Origin: Prunus persica
Taxonomy: Eukaryota > Streptophyta > Magnoliopsida > Rosales > Rosaceae
Direction: 5' to 3'
NCBI RefSeq assembly: GCF_000346465.2
Contig: NC_034013.1
Coordinates: 253,373 to 317,372, forward strand
Length of the DNA: 64,000 nt
The notes under the pieces were generated by a model. That model did no database searches and was not told the DNA's origin. It saw nothing but the letters and a program-made list of their open reading frames with translations. The translations under genes were made by a program, and so were the position numbers. Of the stretch, positions 35,076 to 46,283 are shown piece by piece; the stretch's first letter is position 1, and each line of letters starts with the position of its first letter.

Positions 35076-35930
35076 GTATCATACACATGGCCACATGTGT
35101 GGTACTTGGAATTGACGGTATATTATTGGAATTGACGGATTATGTTTACGGTACATCTGTGCGGAGATTAGTGCAGTACCAACGTATGATATAGTTAACA
35201 GGATATTATTCACCACCTTACTTATATTATCTGCGCAGGGTTGGTCAGGATCCGTAGCCACCTGCCCGACTTGTCTATACAGGTGGTTAGCTAGTTTACC
35301 CTTCCCTTGTTGCCTTTGGATGATTCGATGGTGTTCCTATATACCCCTTGGTGGGTGATTACATGATATATGAACTATGCGGATGATTGCAGGTATGACT
35401 TTCAGGTAAAAAGTTTGGTTATGCAAGTATTTGGATGTACAATGATAAACTAATTGAACAGTTAGGTACATGATTTAATGACATGATATTCAATTATATA
35501 GCTTGTGGAGATCAAGATAAAGAATGATTCTAGAATTTCATCGTTGGTTCCATTTTAAATATTTTGTACTATCTTAATTGTGATTCATGGTAGAAAGAAC
35601 TATGTGTGGCTTGATCCCTCAATAAGGGTACGTAGGCAACCTAGTGCAACCGCAAGTTTATGTTTTGCTTGTTATATTTAGTTTTGTAAAGTTGAATAAT
35701 GTGTTGAACACTTGGGAATAATTGAGTTTGTTGTGCAAGTAGAATTCTGGTTTTTGAGCCTTTTTCAGGGGAAGTAGAAGTTAGACCCTAAAGCAGTCTT
35801 TGGATTAAGGCAAGAAGGGTAGTTTGGTCATTTGTGCCCAACACCTGCTAGGTGTTAGACATGCATAAGGTTCGACACGGATTCCAAAATAAAATTTGGG
35901 TCAAGTCCTATCACCCCAGGCCCCCACTCC

Positions 35931-37092
35931 ATTTTTACCTATTTTATTTGTATATTATATATGATGATATATAATATTATAATATATTATATTAGTTTTA
36001 TGATATTTACCCTAAAATAAAATAATATATTAGGTTCTTTTTTTTTATACAAATAAACCATAAAATTTCTTGATCTCCCTTCTACTCATCTCCCTTAAAT
36101 CTTCTAGGTTAGTTTATGATATTTGAACTAAAATTTTGTGAATTTTTTATTTTTCTCATTTTTTTTAATGTAAGAGTTGGTTGTCTTAATATTGCGCTTT
36201 ATAAACTCTCTCTTCTTTTTTTCTTCTTTGTTGGAAAATAAATAAATAATTTTAAGTCTTTAGGAGTATAGATGATGAAATTAGTATTTAACCAATTTAA
36301 AATATGAAATTCATGATAATTATAAAGAGAAGACAAATTTTATAAGGGGCCCCTCTAACGTGAAATCCTAACTCCACCACTATTCCATACTTATAGGAAA
36401 GAAAAAAGAAAGAAAATTGAGCACGATTCTTTGAAGCTATGATTCATCAACAAGTGAACGTACTGTACGTACCGTACACAAGAAGAAGGGTCCAATGTGG
36501 TGTGAACATGCAGACACGTTCATCATGAGATATCATTTTTGGGGTGTAACCGTTTATGTTGTTGGTCTACATTCTACAACTACACAGGCAACTAAAAGTT
36601 AGTTCAAACGGGATTTTATGAAATCGGAGAAAAGAGACGCAATTAAGATGTGAACTTATTGCTGTCAATTTAGGAATGTGTTCCCTTCTGTAGACTTTAC
36701 AGGAAATTTCTGCCAAATATCTTGATTTTTCTTTGCTTCTACACGCTTCACCTCTCAAAACCGGGATACTGCCTTTCCTTCCCAAACAGTTATTAGATTA
36801 CAGAGAGCAAACTCAGAACGAGAATAAAGGGCATTCAATTAAAAACTGAAGAAAGCCAAGACCGAAAATATCCGCGTAGTATTTATATGTGCATGTGTCC
36901 TTTTCTTAATTATAAATTTAAAATACAAGAAACAAAGACAAAAGAAAATGAAAGGAGTAGCGTAGTAAATTTATATAATAAATAAAATGTAATTCTGCAA
37001 ATTTGTATGATTGTGTTTGTACACAACAACATGACATAAAAACACGTCGTGAGCCGGAATATAATTGTTTGTTGGGGTTGCAACTCAGAGAT
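35931..37092. other. Spacer and 3' flank of the DUF4228 gene
   Basis: AT-rich with no supported gene; the last few hundred bases probably include the DUF4228 3' UTR. Confidence 0.4.
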
Positions 37093-37761
37093 TCAGAGGA
37101 CAGAGCCTTCGTCTATGGTCGTCAATCTGAGTCTGAAAGATCGAACGGCCATCTTGGCCCTTTTGGATGTGTATCTCTGCAATTTCTTAACCGACTTAGA
37201 TCTCGAAATCTGCTGCTTCTGGCTCATCTGCCCTTTGTAGGCCGAGTCTCCGATGGTAATTTCATTGAAGTCATCTCTGTCCATGTCGGAGTTTGCATAA
37301 TTAATCAGAACGGGAGAAACGCGGGCCTTCTTGTAATTACGGCGAGGATGAAGGTCCTTTTTCTTCTCCTTGGTCTTGTAACTAGAAGAAGAGGAAGAGG
37401 CATCTTGGAAGGCGAGGCTGGCTCTCACAGCCAAGGCCGCCATATCGGTGGCGCTGAGGCGGTGTTCGAGCTTCGATCTCGGGAGTATGAAGTAGATCTG
37501 ATCGGCCTCAAGTTCATCTTCCGAATCCAAAACCGGGATGTAGTTGTCGTAATACAAACGGTCTGAATTGCATAAAAACGACGACGACGACGAAGACGAA
37601 GAGGATGCCGTTTGGCCAGCCTCGAGGACTTGGGAGACAATCACGGGAACTGGGTATTCGCGGAGACTTCCATTGATGGAGATAACTTTGGCGGTTGGCG
37701 AATTGAGCAGAAGCTCTTCATTATGACTACTCCTGATCACAGACGACACGCATCCACCCAT
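37093..37761 (-). CDS. DUF4228 (PADRE-type) protein, single exon
   Basis: 222 residues, one exon. It starts MGGCVSS, an N-myristoylation/palmitoylation signature typical of this family and suggesting membrane attachment. Conserved parts follow: AKVISINGSLREYPVPVIVS (residues about 24-43), a serine run, then LEADQIYFILPRSKLEHRLS and MAALAVRASLAF. The C-terminal part is basic (KTKEKKKDLHPRRNYKK; RSKSVKKLQRYTSKRAK). Plant DUF4228 genes often respond to pathogens, cold or osmotic stress, but the molecular role is unknown. The ATG is the first in frame and carries the MGxC motif. No defect seen. Confidence 0.9.
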   Translation of the reverse strand: MGGCVSSVIRSSHNEELLLNSPTAKVISINGSLREYPVPVIVSQVLEAGQTASSSSSSSSSFLCNSDRLYYDNYIPVLDSEDELEADQIYFILPRSKLEHRLSATDMAALAVRASLAFQDASSSSSSYKTKEKKKDLHPRRNYKKARVSPVLINYANSDMDRDDFNEITIGDSAYKGQMSQKQQISRSKSVKKLQRYTSKRAKMAVRSFRLRLTTIDEGSVL

Positions 37762-37903
37762 TATTTTCCAGTAATATTACTCTGAGAAGCAATCAAGCAG
37801 ATAGCTAGGGCTGATGAGTGAGGAGATGAAGAAGGTTTTGTTTGTTTGAGAGAGAGAGGAGAGAGAGGGGTTTGAAATTTGAAGGGAGAGAGGGGTGTGT
37901 GGG

Positions 37904-37910
37904 TTATATA
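37904..37910 (-). promoter_or_regulatory. Candidate TATA box of the DUF4228 gene
   Basis: TATATAA on the minus strand lies about 143 bases upstream of the start codon, followed by a CT-rich leader (ctctctc runs), a common plant arrangement. Confidence 0.4.
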
Positions 37911-39334
37911 TTAATAAGGGAAAGGAAAAGGGAAAGTAACAGAAAAAGGAAGGAAATTGTATGGGCAGTGCTGAAAGGGAATGGGAATGCGTAAGCGAGG
38001 TCGTCAGGAGACTCAATAGCAGGCAATAACGACAACTTTTCCAATAGAAAGGGCAGGCAGGCTTGACTCTCTTCTCCCCTTGCTCCTAAGCGATGACGTC
38101 TAAACGCGTAGTAAAACTTGTGCTGCGCGCTCTATATCTGCTTGCCATGCAAGAAAAATATATATATATATATAAAACAAATGAAACGCGATAAAAAGAA
38201 AAAAGCCCAACAAGTAGTCCCAGGGAACCAAGAGACAACCCGATACACAACAAGGGAACAAATCCCAGCTCAAACTCAAAAAGAGCTGACACCTCCTCTC
38301 CTACAAACAGAAACTAGTTGACCATTGACCAACAACACTAGTTGACCCAAAAATCTACAAACAGAGATCAACAGAAAATTAACATCTACACAGGGATTGG
38401 ACTCAGAACCTTCTTTTTCAACAAAATAAAAGTAAGAGTTAGGTTTGAACAGTTGCCTAAAAGTAACATCCGAGTCACATTATCCTCTAAATTTGTTTTG
38501 TGAATTATATTTTGTTCACACCATCCGACTCACATTAGCCTAAGGTAAAAATAACATCCACTGTCACTTTAGTCCATTTCAGTTTTTTTGTTAATTTTAA
38601 CCCACATTGATGTACCTTTTAGGTGCAAATGCGTCTTCTAGGTGGTATTTGTTGGCTTTACAAGGCATTTCAAATATGTTTGAGTTGAAATTAGTGTCCA
38701 CATTGGAAAACTAGAGTTCCTTCAATCATTGATTGAAATCAAAGGGGTACAATTACATCATTCGTTGCAATTACCATAATTTTCCCTTTGTCATTACGAA
38801 TGACAACACCAACATCAACCAGATTCCGAATGAAAATCCCCATCAATATTAAGCTTAAAACTCCCTGAATCAGTATTAGCCAGCATCCCAACACAATTTG
38901 AAGAATGACCTATCAATTTAATCCACATAGAAAGGTCATTTTGACTTTCTTTTTGGATCTAATCACAATTACCTTACTTTTTCTTTTCTTTTTTTCGTGT
39001 TTAAGTGCATATTTTTTTTGCCCTTTCCCTTTTTGGATCTAATCACAATAACATAATATATATTTGCAAAAACTGAGAATTATGATTTATACTTTTTTTT
39101 TTTATAATCCAAAAGAGAATTATGATATGATTTATACATTCGTATAAGTCAGTAATAGTGTAGAGAAAGCAATTTAATATTTTTAGATATTTTTACGTTA
39201 GAAAACCTTAATACATGTCGACAATATACACAATGATGAGATATGTGCACGTTTCAAATCTTAGTTGACTAGGACCAATCACGGTAAATCTTAATTATTT
39301 GACCAATAACATCTTCTGAATATTAAATTATTTT

Positions 39335-39376
<42 letters not shown>

Positions 39377-39679
39377 TAAGACCTTGGTTTTTTCTTTCGA
39401 AGTTTTGTTTCATTGCATCCCTTCACAATTCATCGATCATTAATATTGTAATTGTATTTTCAACCAAATAATCATCAATGCAATTAAATCATCGTTAGTC
39501 TATAATATGCGGAATCTCATTAGTCAATTGTCTTATATATATATATATATTTATTTTTTTCCTTTTTCCAAATTATATGTATAACAGATCTCCATGTCTT
39601 GAATCACTGGACTTCATGTCCGCATTCGGTGGTTCGTGTCCCTAGCCTGTCCCGGCATTTCTTTAGCGTTTAAAATGGA
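37911..39679. other. 5' flank of the DUF4228 gene and spacer
   Basis: (TA)n at about 38158-38174, (CT)n at 39339-39372, AT runs at about 39535-39550. No gene supported. Confidence 0.4.
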
Positions 39680-41085
39680 ATATTTTTCACTAATCAAATC
39701 AGCAATTAGGGCTGTACCGGATTCAAGTTCGGTAGCAGCAGACTGCCAGATCGACTGATTTGGCCTATGGAAAGGAATGGTTCTTACTCTGTGCACTCTG
39801 GTTATCATTGGCTTCACAATACTGAATGTAGACGAAGAAATCCACGCCCATCCTCTTCAATGGCGATTGATCCAAGGCTTTGGAAGCAGATTTGGAAAGC
39901 GGATGTCCCCCCAAAAATTCGAAACTTCCTGTGGCGAGCTCTCAGAAATTGCCTTGCTACATCGGCAAACTTGCACAAAAAGAAAATCGCTAGATCGCCC
40001 GTGTGTCCGCTCTGTAATGATCACCCGGAAACGGCTGAACACATCCTTCTCCTCTGTCCTTGGGTGGAGCCTGTCTGGTTCGGATGCTCCCTCAACCTTC
40101 GTATAAATCGTCAGGCGGTGACATCTTTCGGCCAATGGTTAGGGAATGTTATTGAGAAAGGGAAGACCCCACAGGAGCGATCAAGATGCCTAACTGTTAT
40201 CGCGTACTTCTGCTGGCAGATCTGGAAGGATAGGCGCAAAGCAGTGTTGGAACACATCTCCCCTTCACCAGCCAGAACTACCCACGCTGCCTCTATTGCC
40301 ATCAATGAATTCCTTGGCTCCCTTGATCATGGCAGACATCAAACTGAGCATCCTACCCTTTCTAATGACAACCAACAACAACTTTGGAACCCCCTGCCTC
40401 TCCCTTTGTCAAAGTCAACGTGGATGCATCATGGAATCCAAACTCAAAGAGGGTTGGCATTGATATCCTAATTAGGAACACTCATGGAGACTTTATCAAG
40501 GGTTCATCCATCCCATCTGTGGCAAACTCTGCTATTGAGGCTGAGGCACAGGCTTGTCTTGAAGGCTGTAAGCTCGCTGCTGAGATGGGTTATCGTCATG
40601 TAACTTTTGAATCTGATTGCAAGGAAGTAATCTCTCCTTTGAAGGGCCCCTTATCCAATGGAAGGTGGGAAATCTATCCTATCCTAAATACTGTTCGAGA
40701 TGTTTTGAACTGCTTCCAGACCTACGTTTGGACGTGGATTCCTAGAACCGCCAACCAAGCGGCAGATCATTTGGCAATGCTTGCCATTTCAAGGATGAGC
40801 CCGGAAGTATGGGTCAACCGACCCCCATCCTCTCTAATGCATATCCTGAACAAAGATGGTTTACCATGCCCCCCAAGGAGTGCTTAATGTTTGCGGATGT
40901 GTGGGCTTCTCGACGTATCCGGTTGTCTTATGACTACGTCTTTTTATTAGTCCTCCTTCCATGCAACTGTGATGTTTTATTTCTTGTTGTTCGTTGTGCC
41001 TAGCTGCTTTTTAGGTTGTGTACTTCTCTTGGCTGTTTGCCTTTTTATGAAAATTCCATATTTCAGACAAAAAAAAAAAAAAAAT
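39680..41085 (+). mobile_element. 5'-truncated LINE (L1-type) 3' end with poly-A
   Basis: Only the C-terminal part of ORF2 remains: a zinc-binding zf-RVT region (WKADVPPKIRNFLWRALRNC; CPLCNDHPETAEHILLLCPW) at 39767-40320, then an RNase H domain (VKVNVDASWN; AIEAEAQACLEGC; ESDCKEV; ANQAADHLA) at 40400-40790, and a poly-A run at 41070-41084. The two domains are in different frames, so there is a frameshift near 40380. The upstream join (LPDRLIWPMERNGSYSVHSG) is still LINE-like back to about 39730; the exact 5' border is unclear and no target duplication was found. Confidence 0.8.
39767..40887 (+). pseudogene. LINE ORF2 C-terminal remnant (zf-RVT + RNase H)
   Basis: Two overlapping open frames, 39767-40471 and 40384-40887, are parts of a single ancestral reverse-transcriptase polyprotein. 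RNase H acidic residues are visible in VNVDAS, EAEAQ, ESDC and AADH. It lacks the endonuclease and RT cores. Confidence 0.82.
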
Positions 41086-42209
41086 CCAATTCAACTCAAT
41101 TTTGACAATATTCGCACACTGAATTGGATTTTAACCCAAAAAAAAAAAAAGAGAGAGTTTAGGAACGGACAAGATTAGTTTAGTTGGCAAATTAAGGATT
41201 AGAAATCCAACTTAGCCCCATTAAGAGAGAGGTAGAAGAAGGCTATATTGTTGAGTTTCTAATGGTTGCTGTAGGTCAGTATATTACTAGTATATATGTA
41301 TTTGGAGCTGTTTTGTACGTACTTAAGAGAAGCACCGCTGGCAGGGAGGCTCATGATGCAAACAAGGTTATGATTGCTTTTGATGAATAATCTCAATTAT
41401 ATTATCAGAAAAAGGCCAAGTCCAAATAGCACTAATGGACTAATGACTAAGCCTATTTGCCCCTCGCAGGCCTCTCTCTCTCTCTCTCTGACCGACCCAA
41501 AGAAAAAGTGAAGGGAGTCATCACTACATAAATACATAGATATGTAGGTTACCGAAAGGTCACAGAAAGCGGTGGACCGCGGACCTATCTCATGCCAAAT
41601 GCAGGTAGACAACATCACAGACTGCCTTCTTCCTCCCAATCAAATCAATATGAGCGTGATTTCTCTCACATACAGTCGGATAAAGTATTTTTTAATGAGC
41701 TAGATTCCGTTATCTACTTGAATTTTATTCATGTTCATATGGAGAGGAGAGCATGAGATGGTATTTGGGTGCAGATAATGAATGAAAGTTTATATGGTAA
41801 AGTAAAGAAAGCCCCATTATCCACAGTTGGACGCACCCAACTAGGCACTAGCTAACACTGCCAAATATATCATTAATCAACCACTCACTGCCAATATCTC
41901 TCTTTGACTCAGTGGAACAAATGAAGAAACATCCAGCATTGGAGTGAGTAACAATCCTTCCTTACACACAACACATTAACACATCACACATCGTTGGTTC
42001 TCGTAAGACTCCCTCGTAAAACAACAAGAGGATAAAAGTGGGTCCCGTTTCCTTCCAAAATTATAGAAAGGAAAGCGACGTGTCTACCCAACAACACTAG
42101 TCATGTAACGTGGCAGCCATTTGGCACCCACAGTCCTGACTCACTCTATCTCGTAATAAGTTACGTAACAGGGAAGAACACAGACAGAGGCTCAGAGCAA
42201 ACCAACCTC

Positions 42210-42243
42210 ATCCCAATCCCAATCCCAATCCCAATCCCAATCT
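42210..42243. repeat. cccaat tandem array
   Basis: Five to six copies of a 6-bp unit, (at)cccaat. Confidence 0.85.
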
Positions 42244-42649
42244 CCTTCTCATTTTTTATTATTTATTACATTTTGATTTGAGCTATAGATAGTTTTTTTA
42301 TATATATTTTTAATAAATTATTTGTATATATTTGAAATTGTATATCTGTTTCTGTTTCTGTTTCTTATTGTTTTTCTACAACAAAAAATCGAACAAATAC
42401 TTAATTAATTGATTAAAATTTATTGATAAGAGATGAAAAGGCCCAGCCCCACCCATCCCATTAATAAATAAACGAATGGATGAGAGAGGATGGAAGGCAC
42501 AACACAACACACCACCACACAACCACCAGCAGCCTTCTTTCACTTTCAGATTCTTCACGGCTCTCATTCATCCACTTGTTTCTGTCTGCTCACTTGTTAT
42601 ATTATTATTCTATATTCATATTCATTTTATGATTTTTTTTATATTCAAT

Positions 42650-42652
<3 letters not shown>

Positions 42653-42703
<51 letters not shown>
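42653..42703. repeat. (GA)n microsatellite
   Basis: About 25 uninterrupted GA units. Confidence 0.9.
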
Positions 42704-42706
<3 letters not shown>

Positions 42707-44612
42707 GGAGAATCTTCATCTGGACAAGACCCACAAAATTACCAATGCTTGCCCTTGTCTTTGTGTGTGGGGTTTACGTGTCTACCAAGCTTTTCTTTTC
42801 TTCTTCTTTTTTTTCTTTTCGCTGATAGCAACCTCCATTTCATAGAGACTCCAAATGTCCAAACTCCATCATTTTCAATTTGTCATCGATTGCAATTATT
42901 TATTATTAATTTCAACCATAAAACACAATTGATGAATATTAATTTTCTTTTAAGAATCTTTTTTTGTCTACTTAGATCCTCTCCCTCCCTGTGTCTCTCA
43001 TCCAACATCCATAAGCCAACTGCGTAGCCCCAAAGCTACCTACCTTGTCTTCACTCATTTACGTGAAGTGTCCAAGTACCATTCCCTCCCTATTAGTATT
43101 AATTAAACCCTAATTTCAAAATCACTAATTAGCTCAGTCAACCCCATCTATCTTGTGTTGAGGACTGGGGAAGAGACGAGGCATCTTAATCAATTAACAC
43201 AACATCATTCATTTATGTATTAATTTCTAAACACAATGCTCAGCATCTCATCATCTCATCAAACCCATCTCACCAAGACAGCTTCATTTAGCATCCCCGT
43301 TACATGTTACATGTAAGTTCTTCTCTTAAAATAAAATTGTTACTAAACTTGGCCCCAAATCATCCCCACCATATTCTTTAACCATTAGACTTTTCACAAT
43401 TAATGTAATATGAAATTAAATATCTCAACCAACATTTTCTTGCTAAAGACAAGAAGAGATATTTAGTTGTATTATCCATTTTTAGCACTAATGACATAAA
43501 AAAACCTTATACCATTTAATTTCTATAAATAAATCTAAAAAAAATACAACTAACCTTATTGAATTGAATTTTAATTATTAAATTACTTTAATACCCTATC
43601 GAGTATTTTAAATTTTTTATGAGATTTTAAGGTTAAGCTTGTTTTTCAAAATTGATGACAGTTTTATAATTTATAGAAAATTCAAAGTCTTTTTGTTATG
43701 TTATAAATGAACTTTGAATGTGTTTCTAAAATCTATTTTACATAAAATTCTTTTATAATTTGAGCTCCTATATTAAGTATAATAATAAATCTCCAAAAAA
43801 AAAAAAGAGAGCGAAATATCTAGCAGTGGATAGTTGCCTCATATCAATCACTAGTGCATGCAGGACATAGCCTAAATTGGTAAACTATGCATCTGACACC
43901 GCCACTCCCTCCCACTAATAACTAATAACTTAATTCTAAAACATTCAATTAACATAATATTGGAGCCTCCCTCTCCCGACTTTTATCTTGTCCTCACTGT
44001 AATATTAGTCCAAACAAATCAAATCGCTACTCTGTCCGAAAGTATGGCTCCAAATGCATCTGCAACTTCCCACACACAAACAAGCCAGCCACAGAGCATA
44101 CGGAATAAACCAGAACTTGCAATTTACAAGCCTACCAACACAATCAAACATTCTCTCTTTTAACATGTATATAAGAAACACCATTTATATGCACAAAATA
44201 TGTTCTCTACATAGTCATATGTACATATAAAACCACTCAAACTTGATCACTGTTATATTTTCTAACAACCAGAAAGAAACACAAGCCATGTGCCATATTG
44301 CTGTACAAAAACCAGAGGGGGAGCTAGCTAGCTAGCTAGTATATATATCCTAGAGTTTCTGATTCATTTACAAAACAGAATCCCAGACAGAGAGAGTGAT
44401 GGATTAAGGGACCATCCATGATGCTTTCCGAACATATCATTCCGTAGCTTTCAAACATTTACATATGTACTTCTTCATCCTTACTTTGTTCCTTCTATTT
44501 GAGCCACTAACATATTAAAAGCTAATTTATGTCGATGATTTACTATATGAACATATATATGTATGTATCTATATGTTTATGTACTTTTAACTTAGTGGGA
44601 ATGGGAAACTGA

Positions 44613-45879
44613 TCAAAAGGGTGCGCGGTGAGGTATACCCTTACGTCTTCTGGCATTGTTGTGGTTGTAAATGGGAGGTGTGGACGGAGACATATTGGTA
44701 GTGCCTTCCTCATCACCAGAACTTGAGCTAGTACCCTCTCCATGAGTCCTGCCCTCGTATTTCATTGCATTGCCATCCATCAGACGGCTGAACATGTGCA
44801 CCGTCCTTGCTATCTTCTTTGGAGTTGTTGATTCATCCGATTCTGACCCGCCATAGAAACCGTCCCTGTAGTGCTTCGCCCTCAGCACTGTAAATGTGAG
44901 CTCACCGTCACCGCGCTTTATTCCTTTAAGCTACAATTCACAAACCAAATCAATACAATGTCAGTGAGGGGTGTGTATATATAATACATTGGAGACGAGA
45001 AAACAGGGCAGAAAAACAGGGGATTCAAACTCGCCCCCATTCCCAGATAACAAAAACTTGTAATTTCTAACCCCCCAAATCAACCAACAAACAAGAAAGC
45101 AAATAACGCGAAACTCGAACAATAAAAAGTAAAGGCAATTTCTTGAATAAAAACAAATGTCACATTAATTACAGACGATGAATTACCTTGCAACCCAAGG
45201 AGCAGAACCTAAAGGAGTCGGGGAGGCTTCTGCAGCAAATCTCACAAGTGTTGGTGACCCCTTTTCCAGGCCTTGGCTGCGGCCTCTCATTCAAAAACAC
45301 AACCTTTGCGCTGTTGATGACGTACGTCTGCACGTGCGATATATCCAAGAACTTCTGAATCTCATTCACTCTCACCACATCATGGTATGAGGACCGCCTT
45401 ATCTACAATCAAGAACAAGAACCCACACCACGCAATAAATCTTTTGATACATTCTAAACATAATCCACCAACAAAAAAGATAAGAAATTGGTTTACAATC
45501 TGCAGCTAGCTCATGTTAAATTGGTGAAAATCAATCAAAGGAAACCAACCTGAACAACGCGGTGATCCTTGTGATGAATTAAACAGTAAGGGCACATAGC
45601 ATCTTCCATGCAATCCAAGCAGAACATGTTGCATTCGCTCTTATTGGCCCTCCCGTGAATTTCACATTGCCTGAAGTAGTTTGCAGTCAGCATTGGCTTT
45701 AACCACGGCGGGCTCATCGCGTCCAGTTCGTTCCCAAATCGCCCTATTGGTATTGAACTCACCTGATTACATTTACAATCAAACCCAAATACGAATGAAT
45801 TAATAATCTAACTGAAGCAGAGCAAATTAAGCAATGCCATGCGAGTGTGTGTAAGTAAAGATAACATGATACATACCAT
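44613..45879 (-). CDS. PLATZ-family zinc-binding transcription factor
   Basis: Plant AT-rich-sequence and zinc-binding protein, a nuclear DNA-binding repressor type (family knowledge). Four coding exons: 45877-45879 (ATG alone), 45550-45762, 45187-45402, 44613-44930; 249 residues. The zinc region contains [39 protein letters not shown], then [20 protein letters not shown], and [20 protein letters not shown]. The C-terminal part is family-typical: [16 protein letters not shown], then a serine-rich stretch and [20 protein letters not shown]. The start codon forms its own exon (ATG|gtatgt, then ag|GTGAGT). An alternative start at the internal Met of exon 2 (AMSPPW) would lose little of the domain. 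All phases agree. Confidence 0.92.
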
Positions 45880-46241
45880 GGCTCTGTCTCTGTTCTGCTC
45901 TTCTTCTTCTTCTTCTTGTTGATTATGACGAAGCAGAGGCTCCTGCAGCCTATCCAGCCTCTACCAAAACAAATCAAACCCTTTCCAAGATGGAGATTGA
46001 AATCTGAAAACACAGATTCAAGAAAGCCAAAACAAAAACAAAATTGAAATAATTACACATTAATTACAGAAAGACCAAGATACGAATATGTGGAGAAGAT
46101 GAAGATAATAGCAGACCTTCAAGAACTTGAACAAGGAAAGTAGCAAGTAGTGGAATCGGCAGTAAGCCAAAGGGGTGGGAAAGTTGAGGTGTTCAACAAC
46201 TAGGGTAAAAAGAGGACACTGCTGCTCCAGCACACAAACAA

Positions 46242-46283
<42 letters not shown>

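Larger units (their letters stand above)
33300..35930 (+). repeat. Probable LTR-retrotransposon remnant with internal repeat arrays
   Basis: Less AT-rich than the flanks and non-coding. It carries two degenerate tandem arrays (34540-34800 and 34843-35075) and, near 35608-35640, a ggcttgatccctcaa..gggtacgtaggcaacc segment of the kind I associate with LTRs of large plant Ty3/gypsy elements. No gag or pol frame, no paired LTR and no primer-binding site found; a solo LTR or a non-autonomous derivative would fit. Confidence 0.4.
41086..44612. other. Long spacer, microsatellites, PLATZ 3' flank
   Basis: Contains a cccaat array (42210-42243), (GA)n at 42653-42703 and AT-rich DNA. Open frames at 42476-43027 are created by the GA run and show no family. 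The part nearest 44612 probably holds the PLATZ 3' UTR. No gene supported. Confidence 0.45.

Noticed and set aside
37003..37566. 187-codon plus-strand open frame
   Set aside because: Antisense of the DUF4228 coding sequence.
42476..43027. 183-codon plus-strand open frame
   Set aside because: Kept open by the (GA)n tract, which codes for repeated RE; no conserved domain and no supporting exons.
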